A DNA stretch of 64,000 nucleotides from Symbiodinium natans. Taxonomy: Eukaryota > Sar > Dinophyceae > Suessiales > Symbiodiniaceae. Each line of letters starts with the position of its first letter. Position 1 is the first letter of the stretch. The translations under genes and the position numbers were made by a program. The notes below the pieces were generated by a model that saw only the letters and a program-made list of their open reading frames with translations, was not told the origin of the DNA and made no database searches. Location of the stretch: contig CAJNDS010000257.1 in assembly GCA_905221605.1 (NCBI GenBank), forward strand, positions 62,001 to 126,000. Reading direction: 5' to 3'. Positions 1 through 10,340 of this stretch are shown here, piece after piece.

Positions 1-186
1 GAACACATAAAGAAAGACGTCAAGCGCACAGGGACAAAAAAAAAGTTGACTCAGAGTTGACACTGGAGATAACGGAAATCATCCAGTTCAGCGCGAAAAT
101 CGCACATCCATTACAGTTCCATGTCATCTGGGAAGACACGTTGCGAAGGCTGCGTGACCCCGAAGACTGGAATCAGGACAGCGCGC

Positions 187-223
187 TGTGTGTGTGTGTG
201 TGTGTGTGTGTGTCTGTGTGTGT
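187..223. repeat. (TG)n microsatellite
   Basis: A run of TG dinucleotides with one TC interruption, read directly. No gene is visible in the first 290 bases. Confidence 0.9.
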
Positions 224-296
224 TTGACATGGTTTCGATCTCTTGAGCTGGCTTCATAGACTATTTTTTTCGATCTTGATAGCGCTGGGTTGATAG

Positions 297-773
297 ACCA
301 GAAGGCTGCTGCTGGGAAAGCTGCCTTGGGGTAACGCAGCGGAGCTTGTAGGTTTGTTTGAGGAGAAATTCGCGGATTACTTGGAGAAGTGGGTCTTGCA
401 GAAGAAAGGCTTGTGGTGGAGCGCAGATTGGCAGAGTGGTCTCGGTCAAGTGTGCCCGGGTTACGGCACTTATGTGTCGAATTCCCAAGAGCGGGCTTGG
501 CGTTCGATCAAAGGTCTTTTCAAGAAAGGCTTCCGACACCAGGATGTCAGCCAATTGGTGCGTGAAACGCTTACTGTTCGCGAGCGAATCGTGTTTTATC
601 GCTTGCTTCCAAAAATGCCCTGTGAGAAACGGTATGCCGTTTGCTCGCTGTTTGAAGCCAAAGTTATTTTGATGCTTTGTTTTCCCATGCTCAACGATTA
701 CCGGTTGCATGCTCTGCATGTTTTCATGTTCAGCAAATTACATGGTGCAGTGGCTGTCTGCAGCTTGTTGTGA
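297..773 (+). pseudogene. Conserved protein fragment, transposase-like C-terminal part (uncertain)
   Basis: The frame is open from about 297 to the stop at 773 and has no good ATG (the first possible start is TTG at 354), so it is probably an internal or 3' fragment. Its first 80 residues look like real protein, with the motifs YLEKWVLQKKGLWW and YGTYVSNSQERAWRSIKGLF. The pattern of an N-S/A-x-E-R stretch followed by aromatic and lysine residues recalls Mutator-like transposase tails, but I cannot assign it with certainty. From 569 onward the sequence belongs to a 324-bp repeat found again at 8507-8830, so the last 68 residues are shared with a chimeric ORF there. That suggests the original C-terminus was replaced or that this part is a mobile segment. 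Confidence 0.35.
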
Positions 774-892
774 TGTGCCTTGGTGTGCAACATGCCATGC
801 TTTGTGAATGCAAAGGTGCAACTGATGTCTGCAGCTTGTTGTGTATTCCTTGACGTGCAGCACGGGCTCCATCGCGCCGTGCAAAAATTTGT
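569..892. repeat. Repeat B, copy 1 (324 bp)
   Basis: As read by eye, identical to 8507-8830 over 324 bases, direct orientation. Both ends are sharp. It contains an internal repeat of TGTCTGCAGCTTGTTGTG. No terminal inverted repeats or target duplications were seen. Confidence 0.9.
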
Positions 893-1159
893 GTGTGAAC
901 CGGGTTTGGGGCTCCAACTGGTCCGGCTTCAACAGGCCCTCTCCTCAAACCTTGGCCTTAGGCCCAGTGCAAGTTGCCTGCGTGAAGCAGGCAGCGGATG
1001 GGAGCTCGCCTCCGTGGGCGAGCCGCACTAGAGTCACCCGTGCATTTGGGGCCCTGCAGCCCCGTGGGTCCTGCCAGGACCACCTGCTGTTGCTTTTGTT
1101 CCGGCTTCGGCTTGGGTGTGGCTTGCCTGCTGTTTGTCATCAGCCTCTGTTAGCCTCCC

Positions 1160-1348
1160 ATGGGCTCCACCTGCGGTCGTCGTGCTCCGGAACAGCCGCT
1201 CGTCGAGCAAGACCCACCCGTACCAGCTTGTCAGCAGGTCTGTCAGCAATGTGGCCGTAACGGGTGCATCCGCTATCGCATCAACCACAACCACCATTGG
1301 TGCGCTCATTGTGTGATTGCCTGGTATTTGGCCGTCTACGACCGATAG
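1160..1348 (+). CDS. Small cysteine-rich ORF (possible zinc-binding exon)
   Basis: Sixty-two codons from ATG 1160 to TAG 1346-1348. The peptide carries paired cysteines (CQQVCQQCGRNGC, then HHWCAHC), consistent with a small zinc-binding module. It is in the same frame as the long ORF that begins with the ATG at 1349, immediately after the stop. The two may be one coding region broken by a nonsense codon. Function is not recognised. Confidence 0.3.
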   Translation: MGSTCGRRAPEQPLVEQDPPVPACQQVCQQCGRNGCIRYRINHNHHWCAHCVIAWYLAVYDR

Positions 1349-2959
1349 ATGATATCTTCTGGCTCCAACGCAGCCATGGGATCACCAGCCGCTCCGGGCT
1401 CGATGCCCCACGATGTCGCCCCTGTGTGCGTTGTTAAGCGCTTCAGAAAGGATCGCCCCGGGCGGTCTGCTTCGGTTAAGGGGGGGGGACATTCCAGTGC
1501 CAAGGGAGATGTTCCGGTTGAGGGTGAGCCACCCATCCAAGCTCCGGGGGGGGGGGGGGGACATTCCAATGCCAAGGGAGATGTTCCGGTCGAGGGTGAG
1601 CCCCCCATCCAAACTCCGGAAGCTGTGGGATCTGAGCTTGGTGAGCCTAGCTACCAGGCTGCTAATGTCCCTGCGGAGTTGGGCACTGCTCTGTCATCAC
1701 AGTCTTGTGATCCGCTACATGGGAGTGATCCCGTTGATTTGGTGCTTGAGAAACCTGATGGCCAACCCATGGCCCCAGAACCTGGGCTCTGTGCATCGGT
1801 CGACAGGGCAACCGGATCCCCTGTCAAAGAAGGCCCCTCCCTTATAGCGCAGTCTCGAGCGGCGCTACATGGGAGTGAAGCCGAAGATTTGGTGCCTTTG
1901 AAACCTGATGGCACAAATTTCAGTGATAATATGCACGTGGTGATCGATCCTTCAGGCCAGCGTAGGGATGCTTTACGCGCAACCGGTGCTGTTGAGGCTG
2001 TTTCATCAGAGGAATCCGGAATCCTTTGCGAGGCAAAACGTCGTGCGCCTGAGCGAGTCGGGGCCCACCTGGGTGAGGATTATGATTTTAGTCCTCTCGC
2101 CAGACCTGTTGAGCAGCCATCCAGGCACAATGCGTCGAGTGCACATCAACAGGCTCCACCCAGCATGCCCCATCAAAGCCATGCAATGACTTCATGCCTT
2201 GGGCCAGCGGAAGATCTGGGAGATGCGGCATTACTTGCTGAAGGTGTGAGAGACACACCGCCCGACCGTCCCAGTGCCTCCGAAGCTCCTTCAAGCGTGG
2301 TGACAGCGAAGGCTAGGACTAGGGCATCCCAAAGGGTTGAACCCGAACATGATGTCAAGCTTGCTCCACCTGTGCATGTCGCCAAGCAAAGGGAACATCC
2401 GCGGAGGGAAGTAAGCCCTGCCCCAAGTAATTCGGATGCTGAAACTGTGTGTGCGCCGTATCCCGATGCGCAGTTGGACTACGATGTGAACCAGGATGCC
2501 CGTAGTGGACCAGTCCGCGACCCTCGCGGCCCTTGCCCCGATGAGTTTGAGGCCGGAGCCCCAAATAATGCATCGCATGCCAGTGGGGCCATCCCGGAGT
2601 CCATAAGCCATACCCCTTGTGGCTCTGCCAAGTACACACGGCTGACTGTGCATTCTCAGCCTGAAGCCCATGCAGGTGCCAATAGTGTGTTCTCCCCACA
2701 TCATGTATCCAGGGCTCGTGAGCCCGTCGCACCAAGTTCATCAGCCAAGACTCCAGCTGTGTCGGGGAAGTTTGTTCAATGTGTGCCCGCCGGCGCAATG
2801 GGTGATGAGACCAGACCGGTCCGAAGGCGGGTTTTCTTGGGGCCTGCAGTTGTCCGTGATGTTCCCAGGAAGGTGCCTCCGCCTGAGGAGCAGCGTGTGG
2901 TCCCCTTTGAGTTCGCGACCTGTCTTTACTGGCCCTGGCTCCATTCCCCGAAGGGCTGA
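1349..2959 (+). CDS. Proline/serine-rich disordered protein ORF (5' part of a frameshifted gene)
   Basis: A 536-codon ORF starting at ATG 1349. The product is rich in Pro, Ser, Ala and charged residues, has no globular domain I recognise, and looks disordered. Near its start is a 72-bp (24-codon) in-frame tandem duplication separated by a G run. The last residues read well up to about VPFEFAT, then coding character moves to the next frame (2926-4268), which holds a zinc finger and a kinase-like region. This fits one gene with a +1 frame change near 2920-2955 (indel, assembly error or unrecognised splicing). Codon-like behaviour and length support real coding origin, but no function can be named for this half. 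Confidence 0.45.
   Translation: MISSGSNAAMGSPAAPGSMPHDVAPVCVVKRFRKDRPGRSASVKGGGHSSAKGDVPVEGEPPIQAPGGGGGHSNAKGDVPVEGEPPIQTPEAVGSELGEPSYQAANVPAELGTALSSQSCDPLHGSDPVDLVLEKPDGQPMAPEPGLCASVDRATGSPVKEGPSLIAQSRAALHGSEAEDLVPLKPDGTNFSDNMHVVIDPSGQRRDALRATGAVEAVSSEESGILCEAKRRAPERVGAHLGEDYDFSPLARPVEQPSRHNASSAHQQAPPSMPHQSHAMTSCLGPAEDLGDAALLAEGVRDTPPDRPSASEAPSSVVTAKARTRASQRVEPEHDVKLAPPVHVAKQREHPRREVSPAPSNSDAETVCAPYPDAQLDYDVNQDARSGPVRDPRGPCPDEFEAGAPNNASHASGAIPESISHTPCGSAKYTRLTVHSQPEAHAGANSVFSPHHVSRAREPVAPSSSAKTPAVSGKFVQCVPAGAMGDETRPVRRRVFLGPAVVRDVPRKVPPPEEQRVVPFEFATCLYWPWLHSPKG
1489..1619. repeat. 72-bp tandem duplication with poly-G spacer
   Basis: Two copies starting at 1489 and 1561, differing at a few bases. 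The spacer between them is a G run at about 1545-1560, and another G run precedes copy 1. The period is divisible by three, so the reading frame is kept. Confidence 0.85.
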
Positions 2960-4268
2960 ATGTTTCCCTAAGCGTGCCACAACCTTCCCTTCCAGCGAAC
3001 GGTCAGAAGCCCCAAGCCTGGAAAGCGTGCATGAAGCATCAGCAACCTTGCCTCCTGGTGGTCGGCCATTGCCTCCACGTCCTCCCAGCCCTAAGCGTAA
3101 AAGGCGGGAGCCCGAAGGCGTCAGCCGATCCAGCGGCACCGCTTCGTCTGACGAAGGCATCACACAGGATTGTGCAGAAGCCTTTCTGGCCAGGCTTGAC
3201 ACCCGTCCCACGTGTTCTTCGGGTCATCCCTTGTTCTCCTTTGGGTCTCCTGAGCCAGGTTGGTGGTGCAGTGCGTGCCAGCGCGTGTTCTCCACGCGAC
3301 GCTTGCTCTGGGGGTGTAGGGTCTGTGACTTTGACATTTGCGGAAACTGCTTGGTCGATAGTCGCAGTGGCTCCTCCATCGCACCAGCTCCGGTTCAGAG
3401 TGCTGTTCCAGAGGCAATCCCTGCAGCTCAGGTTCAGGATACCGCTCGAGAGGCAATGCCCAGCGGTACACCAACATGGCCCTCGATAAAGCTTTTGCGT
3501 GCTTCAGGGGTTCTAACAGGCAATGACATGTTCCCGAATGACCTTCATCTGACCCTGGGTGTAAATGGTGAAAGCCTGTCAGTCTTGGGGTCGAGCAGGG
3601 CGCCGGAGCTCAAGGGAGGATTCCGAAAAGTGTACCACCTTCGGGGTGAAGGGCCGGCCGCAAGCATGGTTTTAAAGCTCGCTGAAAACGATGCAGACAA
3701 TGTCAACGAGGTTCGGAGTGCTGCTGCGTGTCCAGCAGCCTTTACCCGCATCTTCGGCAGCGGCTCCATTTGGGTGTCCCTCGGAGCAGACGGTTTGTGC
3801 CAGGCACATTATGTCATCTCGGAACGAGTGGTGCCTTTGACTGCTTTGTTGGATGGCCCAGCTCTGCCTCCCACGGCATGCACCGCTTTGGCACTCCAAT
3901 GTTGTCGGGTTGTGTTCCGGGCGACTCTCGCTGGTATCAAGTGTAGGGACCTTGGGCAGAAGCAGTGGGGCCTCAAGGTCCCACCAGGCTTCAAATTCCA
4001 AGATGAGGTCTCCCTGCATCAAGTGCGCGAAGGCTTGACGGGTGAAGCGTTGCACCTCGTCATCCTTCATGCCAATTGTTGCCTTCCGGTACCCCAGGCG
4101 AGTCTCTTGGGGCCACGCAAAATGGCCTCCTTTTGGGCCCTCCAAACCAGGTTGGTGGGTGCCCCCGCTAGTGAGCGGCTACAAGCGTTTATCCGTGCTC
4201 ATAATTTCAATGCCCGCAGTTGTCTTTCCGCTTTGACGCGTGATCACGTTACGGGGCCTTGTTCTTGA
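2926..4268 (+). CDS. Zinc-finger plus divergent kinase-like ORF (3' part of a frameshifted gene)
   Basis: This frame is open from ATG 2670, but coding quality begins about 2926 where the upstream ORF loses it. In order: a Pro/Arg/Lys-rich stretch (PRPPSPKRKRREPEG); a treble-clef-like cysteine cluster at about 3208-3345 (CSSGHPL, WWCSAC, WGCRVCDFDICGNC) resembling ZZ or C1-type fingers; then from about 3610 a region resembling a protein-kinase N-lobe (GGFRKVY, VLKL, hinge-like ISERVVPL). A CRDLGQKQWGLK stretch near 3940 could be a degenerate catalytic loop. A DFG equivalent is not clear, so it may be a pseudokinase. Family knowledge supports only the general fold guesses. The single-gene reading with 1349-2959 is inference. 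Confidence 0.4.
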
Positions 4269-6379
4269 GCCGGCTTCAGTGCAATTATGTTTTGCACTTT
4301 CTGCACCCCATATTCGATGGGCGCTGTGGTGCTTGCCTGGAAAACATGGCAAAGACGGCCTAGCGATGAGGATGCAGTTCACAATGAGGAAAAAAGCATT
4401 GAGCGAGCGCTCACACATGTTTTGCATGTTACTGATGTCATGAGACGAGCAATGTCTGCTCAGCCAAGGGGCTATGAGGGTCTCATGAAGTGGCACATGG
4501 TGCCTTTGTATGAGCCAAGGGGCTGTCATACAACATGGCCATGGTGCCAGTTATGTCCGTTGCACCATCGGTGCTCGTACAAGGATGCAGGCTCAAAGCC
4601 ATGTTCATGAAAGCATGTCTCTCTCTCAGCTCTTGTATGTGTGTGACTGTTAGGCTTTTGCCTCCTTGTCAGTATGTGCTTTGTAGCGCCATGTGGTCTG
4701 CAGACAGTGTCAGGAGGGTCAAAAGTAGCAGTGCATGCCATGTATGATGCACCTGAGGTGACATGCGGCATCTTGACCGACGCCCTCGACCTCCACAAAA
4801 TCGACCCACTTGCGCGGACAATATATTTGGAACTCCAACCAAGCCTTCCAAATTACCTACTAAGCGTGCGACGCAAGTGGCCTGCTCCCGTTGAGTCCAG
4901 GCATGTGACCAGGCTCTTGCCCGCCATGATATCATTCAAGTCATGCACAAGTTGCAGGAGCACCGCCTGCCGCCCCAAGGCCAGGACAAGGTGCATGCCG
5001 CCAATGATTGCGGGCCACAGCCACATGGTGTTCATGCATGGCGGCCGCCTTCACGGCCTCTGAGCCACTTTGCCCGGCACCTGTGCTTGAGGCACATCAT
5101 CATTTGGTCTCCTGGATGCGTCCCTGGACAGGTGTTCACCTGCATATGACACTGGACGTAATGATCAGTCAGGGGCTCCACATGTGGCGGTCTTCCCCCG
5201 TCCCTTGCTAAACTGTCCCGCTGGACTACCGCTTTGCACTGTGGGTATCGTGTCTTCATCCCCTATTGGGGCTTTGTCATCATACGAGGCCATGTCGCCA
5301 TAAGCTTGTCCTAGGCCCACCTTACTGAGCGCCACCTCGCGCGTTCAGGTTTAGGTTCGACGGTCTGTCCGTCCAGTGGCGGGCACGTTCCTGTGCGTGT
5401 GCATACTAAGGCCGAGAGGCCAACCTCACCAATGTATGTTGGGTCCTCCCTGGTGATCCAGCCATGTTGCAACCAGCCCTGCTGTGTTTCCTCTTGGGTG
5501 CTGCACCTGGTTGGGCTTCGCGCGGTTGCGCTTTTTCTGCTTGCTGCGTTTTCTGCTACTGGACCGTCGCCCAAGCTGGCAGGCCATTCACCGGCGTGTT
5601 CCGACTGTTCTATGCCACCGGGTCCGTTCGCCCCTAGTGGCCATGACGAGTGACATGAACACATAGTTCAGGGTCTTTCCAGCCGAAGATGGTGCGTGGC
5701 CTAGGTGCCTGAACAAGAATGCCGTGATTGTGGACTCGAATCAACGAAAAGTCTCTGTGCAAGGCCCGAGCCCAAGTGCGCCTTCGTTGGCCAAGCTACG
5801 TAGTATTTCCTCGTTTTGGCCGAGGGTTCCATGTTGGTCATGCCTGGCCTGCAACGGCTTGTGCTGTGCACGCTACAAGTGCCCAGAGAATTCCTCCCGC
5901 CGTAGTTTATGGTTTTAGGTCCGGGGCGGCCCGTGGATCGGGTGGTTCTGCGTTTTCGGCGGTTTCCACAATGTTCTCGCGCCTGCATCTGCCTCCTGTA
6001 AGGCAGCCTCTGCGTTCATGCAGTGTGTGTCCGCGATCGGGAGGGGTTACAGCCCCTCCTTGCCCGCAATCTTGGTTGCTCTGGCAACCGCTTGGACGTG
6101 GTCTTGCGAGCCTTTGTGTTCGTGCAGGCATCCTGCCACACACGGGGCGGGGCGCTGCACGCGCCCGCCCACTTCAAGTGCACTCTCTGCGGGCCCACCG
6201 CCCTAAATATCTAGCCTTCCTATGCTGTCAATGTTAGCCGGCCGGCCCTGCGCTGCTGCCAGCCAGTGCTCAGTGCGGTTAAGTGGGGAGGTGTCTGTTG
6301 CTTGGGAGGTTTCTGTTCATCTTTATGCGAGCCTGGTTGGGGCGCCTGGGGTCTTAAACCGGTGATTGTCTGGTTGTGT

Positions 6380-6720
6380 TCTTTGCCGGTGCTTGTCGGG
6401 TTAGTGTTCGCCGGGTCTCCTTGCCGATCTGGGCGCCCGCACATCTAAACCTGCGGTGCCTGGTTGCCGATCTGGGCGCCCGCGCATCTCCTGTGGTGAC
6501 CCTGTGGTGCCTGGTTAGTGTTCGCTGGGCCTTCCGGTCTGGCACATTGGCTTGATCGTCCTGAGCATGTTTTGGGTTGTGCGCCAGGCCTCCTAGCCGT
6601 TCTGGGCGCCCGCACATCTAATCCTGCGGTGCCTGGTTAGTGCTCGCCGGGTCTCCTGACCTAACACATGGCTTGCTTGTCCTGAGCATTGTTTTGGGTT
6701 GTCCGCCGGGACTAGTCGGT
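6380..6720. repeat. Degenerate tandem repeat (GGGCGCCCGCACATCT unit)
   Basis: The block TCTGGGCGCCCGCACATCT followed by TGCGGTGCCTGGTTAGTG recurs near 6428, 6470 and 6602, with related GGGTCTCCT and TGTCCTGAGCATG blocks between. Unit length is irregular. Confidence 0.65.
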
Positions 6721-6899
6721 CTGACGCCTGACGTGCTCCCATGAATCTTTAATATGAGGTTGGTGTTGCCGAGACTAATAGACCAAATGCCTGGCTTACA
6801 CTCAGCTCGGTCGCCCCTCCCCCCCTTGCTCCCTTTCCAATGGATGCTCGGGGACTCGGGTTTCAAGTGTGCGACCCTGAGGACGTTGAAGTGCGCTGT

Positions 6900-7078
6900 G
6901 CCCTGTGAGGTGCATCAGGGTCGAGATCACTGTGCCATGAGTCATGGTATGCCAATGTGTGGAGTGAACTGGTGTGGGTCGTGTTCGCGCCCTGTGTGAT
7001 GCGATAGGGTCGTGATCGCCGTGCCATGAGTCCGGGGGTGCCATTGTCCGGAGTAAGCTTGAGTAGGTTGTGCTCTGT
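6900..7078. repeat. Two diverged copies of a ~90-bp unit
   Basis: Both units begin GCCCTGTG and contain AGGGTCG-GATC and GTGCCATGAGTC. Identity is about three quarters by eye. Confidence 0.55.
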
Positions 7079-7177
7079 CCCAGAGTAGTTGCCTTCACAA
7101 CGCTTGTAATGGTTACGTAGGGTTCCTTTTAAGGGCTCCGCCATGAATCCGGTGTGACCTGTCCCCGCGAGCCCTTA

Positions 7178-7194
7178 GGGGGGGGGGGGGAGGG
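7178..7194. repeat. G run
   Basis: Nearly uninterrupted guanines. A second, longer tract lies at 7946-7972. Both could form G-quadruplexes. Confidence 0.7.
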
Positions 7195-8290
7195 GTTCGA
7201 CCGCTCAGCCCATGAATGTGCCAACTAAGTGCCCGGCCCCTTAGTTGGGTCGTCTCCCTGAGGCGTGTGAAATTGTGCTGAATGGTACAGTTGGCTCGTT
7301 CCCCCCCCTTTGCGTCGAGGGCGAGGACCTCCGTGCTGGAGTCCTAATGTGTGATCCAAGCGGCTCATGGACCAATGTCGATCAGTTGGTTAACCCACGT
7401 TTTACCGGGGTGGATTGACTGTTTTTCCACTTGCCAGTGCACCTTTGAGGCTCGGCCCTTGGACCGGCGCAAGGGCCCCCTGGATCCTGTGGCCCGAGCA
7501 TGTCGGCTGTAATAACCTGTGTGTTGCGGAATAAGTGGCTAGCGGCCCAAGTGCCTCTGGAGCACACGGTGGTGTCTGGGGCTCATGGTCATGCCCTCAT
7601 TTATGACAGGTTGACCCTGGCCCCAATTTCAAATTTGAATATTGCTCTCGCATAAAAGGAGGTGCTTTGTGGTCCGCACGCCTCATGAAGGGCGGGTAGG
7701 GCAGCGTCTGTGTGCTTGGTTACATGCTGTCACAACAGTACTGGGCTGCCCTGGAGAGTGGGTCTCGGGGATCAAAGATGATCACTGCGGGTACCCTGGA
7801 CGTGTGTCTACTAGTTTCGTGGTGGGAAAGCCATGGTCATGACTTGAACTCTTTTGCAACCGGCCCCCCCCCTCCTCTGCGCCAATGCGTTGGGGCCTTC
7901 CCAGTAAATGAAGTGATGCCCGGACGCACTGCCGGTCACCATGAAGGGGGGGGGGGGGGTGGGGGAGGGGGGACACCACAGTGCCCCTCCCCGCAGCTCA
8001 ACACCAAGTAGACGTGCAGTTACCCGCTGTGGCCTTGCGTGGGGAAGTCCGTGTTCATCACGTTTGCGCAATCCTTACGGCAAGACCCGTTGGGAGTTTT
8101 CCCCCCGGTGTTCGCGAGGCTGCCCCTCCAGCCTAGTGCACCCGTTCAATTTGTGGCAAGTGCTGTTCGGGTGGAACAGTGTGGACTGCCTCAAGGCTGG
8201 TGACTCACCACTGGGGGCAGGGGAAGTCTAGGGACTGTGCTCTAAGCTGTCTTGCACTTGACGGCGTCCGCCACAATGGTTCGGATAATA

Positions 8291-8506
8291 GGGGGCTTTG
8301 AGGTTTTTGTAGTTGGTGATGCGCATGCTTTTGTTAGGCATATGCACTGACACAATGTGCATCGTGCTTTCCCTAATGATCCTTGATTCGCCCACCGATG
8401 GAAAAGAAGGAGTGCTTGGGACTGGCGAAAGCTTTAGGCTTTGCGTGTTGTCCTCTGATTTCGGACGGTGCTTTTGGGTTCAAACCAATTTTGGCACAAG
8501 CGATAA
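8291..8506. repeat. Repeat A, copy 1 (216 bp)
   Basis: Matches 9111-9326 with one difference seen (G at 8412, A at 9232). It ends exactly where repeat B copy 2 begins. Confidence 0.9.
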
Positions 8507-8711
8507 GCTTACTGTTCGCGAGCGAATCGTGTTTTATCGCTTGCTTCCAAAAATGCCCTGTGAGAAACGGTATGCCGTTTGCTCGCTGTTTGAAGCCAAA
8601 GTTATTTTGATGCTTTGTTTTCCCATGCTCAACGATTACCGGTTGCATGCTCTGCATGTTTTCATGTTCAGCAAATTACATGGTGCAGTGGCTGTCTGCA
8701 GCTTGTTGTGA
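8319..8711 (+). pseudogene. Chimeric ORF made from repeat A plus repeat B
   Basis: The frame starts at an ATG within repeat A, crosses the A/B joint at 8506/8507 without a stop and ends with the same 68-residue tail as the ORF at 297-773. The repeat A part contains GTGESFRLCVLSSDFG and is shared with the broken gene at 9139-10059. An ORF assembled from two duplicated pieces is most simply a recombination product and need not be expressed. Confidence 0.4.
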
Positions 8712-8830
8712 TGTGCCTTGGTGTGCAACATGCCATGCTTTGTGAATGCAAAGGTGCAACTGATGTCTGCAGCTTGTTGTGTATTCCTTGACGTGCAGCA
8801 CGGGCTCCATCGCGCCGTGCAAAAATTTGT
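8507..8830. repeat. Repeat B, copy 2 (324 bp)
   Basis: Same sequence as 569-892, separated from it by 7,938 bases. It abuts repeat A directly on its left. Confidence 0.9.
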
Positions 8831-9110
8831 CCCACCCAGCCCGCCCTGGGCATGCACCCGCAGGGCCCGCTCCCCGCGGCTGCAACTCCCTGCGTGCACC
8901 GGCCAGTTCGCCGTTGCTCATAAGACGCGCCTCCGTCTCGGTCGGCTTGGCGTTTCGTCACTGGATCCCACCCGCCCTGCCCAGTTCAGGCTCTTGGCAG
9001 AGCCCGTCGCGCAACAGCAGCTCCCTGCTGCCGTTCTGGCCACTTCCTGTAGTGTCTGGCTCCTTGCCGTAGTTTAGGACGTGATGCGTGTAGATACCCT
9101 CGCCCTGAAA

Positions 9111-9326
9111 GGGGGCTTTGAGGTTTTTGTAGTTGGTGATGCGCATGCTTTTGTTAGGCATATGCACTGACACAATGTGCATCGTGCTTTCCCTAATGAT
9201 CCTTGATTCGCCCACCGATGGAAAAGAAGGAATGCTTGGGACTGGCGAAAGCTTTAGGCTTTGCGTGTTGTCCTCTGATTTCGGACGGTGCTTTTGGGTT
9301 CAAACCAATTTTGGCACAAGCGATAA
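9111..9326. repeat. Repeat A, copy 2 (216 bp)
   Basis: Direct repeat of 8291-8506, 820 bases downstream. Here the sequence continues into coding-like DNA instead of repeat B, so this is likely the older arrangement. Confidence 0.9.
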
Positions 9327-10059
9327 AGCCGTGACCCTGCAGACTCTGGTGCGCGGAGGACAGTGTGCCAAAGCATGCTTTCAGATCGAGGAGCCTCCTG
9401 AGTCACTTGCGTACAGTGCGAAAAGGTTAAAGTCCGAGCAAGATGATGAAGGAACCCAATCCCACCGGCTCACGTTGGACTTGATGCAGCAGTGGCGAGA
9501 TAAGGAAGGCATGCGGCATGTGTTGTGTTCCTAAAAGCAGTGTTGGTGCTTGGTCAAAACAGTGCAGTAGTGTATGCCGCAAGGTGACGCAAACACCTTT
9601 CTCAAGTACGAGACTGCGGGCCGCATCATGGTAGACTGTCGGACGGTGGACATTACTTCAGTCATCGTTATGCCAAAGTACAAATTGGAGTATGCCAAGA
9701 ACAAGAAAAGGGACATGGTGCAGCGGTTGGACTTGGCACTTTGTTCTTTGTATGAAGATGGTGAAGCTGCTTTTCGCACTGCTTTGGGAAACCCAAGGCA
9801 GTGGTCCTTTTCCATGCATAAAAAATTGTTCTACAAGTACACTGTGATGTATGTGCTTAGCACGGGCCGTGTCGTGGATGAACATCCACATCTTGTGCAC
9901 AGTAGCTGCAGCGAGCAGGCTTTCTTTTACAAATCCGTGTTAGGCAGCTTGAATCTGCACCCCATTGCAAGGGGCCCCAAGACTCTCAAAGCCAGGCGTC
10001 CACGGCGGGACAGGCGAACCGAGGAGTTTCGCAAAAAAATGCGTACTCCTTCGCCTTGA
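9139..10059 (+). pseudogene. Unrecognised gene with two in-frame stops (or a missed short intron)
   Basis: One frame carries coding-like sequence from about 9139 to the stop at 10057-10059, interrupted only by TAA 9532-9534 and TAG 9568-9570. The part after the stops has its own ATG at 9574 and gives 161 residues, with a lysine-rich centre (KYKLEYAKNKKRDMVQ) and a strongly basic C-terminus (RRPRRDRRTEEFRKK). No family is recognised. The stops lie within 40 bases of each other. A very short intron from GT 9521 to AG 9570 would remove both and keep the frame, but it would be about 50 bases, unusually small. A decayed gene is the simpler reading. Confidence 0.4.
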
Positions 10060-10308
10060 TCCTGCAACACGTTCATGGTTTGAGGAGCCGATTGTTTTCT
10101 GTGTTTGTGGCTTTTGGACATGTGCTTTGACGGATAGGAAAAAGTGCGGAAATTTGATACCCTTGTTTACGGCTGCGGGATGATTTGGGACGCTGTGTTA
10201 TTGCGATAGTCAGATGTCTTTATTTTGATGCAATCAGAAGTCAGATGTTTTTATTTCGGTGCAAGCAAAAGCTGCGGAATGCCAAGACGTGAGTGCCTGA
10301 AGCCTTCG

Positions 10309-10340
10309 GGTTGAGGGTTTAGGGTTTTGGTTTAGGGTTG
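10309..10340. repeat. Short telomere-like block (TTTAGGG)
   Basis: A few degenerate TTTAGGG/TTTTGG units at the left edge of the minisatellite. Confidence 0.7.

Larger units (their letters stand above)
4269..8290. other. 4-kb stretch without a recognisable gene
   Basis: Only short ORFs on either strand, none with a domain I know. It contains degenerate tandem repeats at 6380-6720 and 6900-7078, and G runs at 7178-7194 and 7946-7972. Remnants of old mobile elements are possible but cannot be shown by eye. Confidence 0.6.

Noticed and set aside
2291-2798. Overlapping minus-strand ORFs of about 140 codons
   Set aside because: Shadows of the plus-strand ORF 1349-2959, with no independent coding signal.
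7188-7200. GGTTCGACC resembling a tRNA B-box
   Set aside because: No A-box or foldable cloverleaf upstream; the preceding sequence is a G run.
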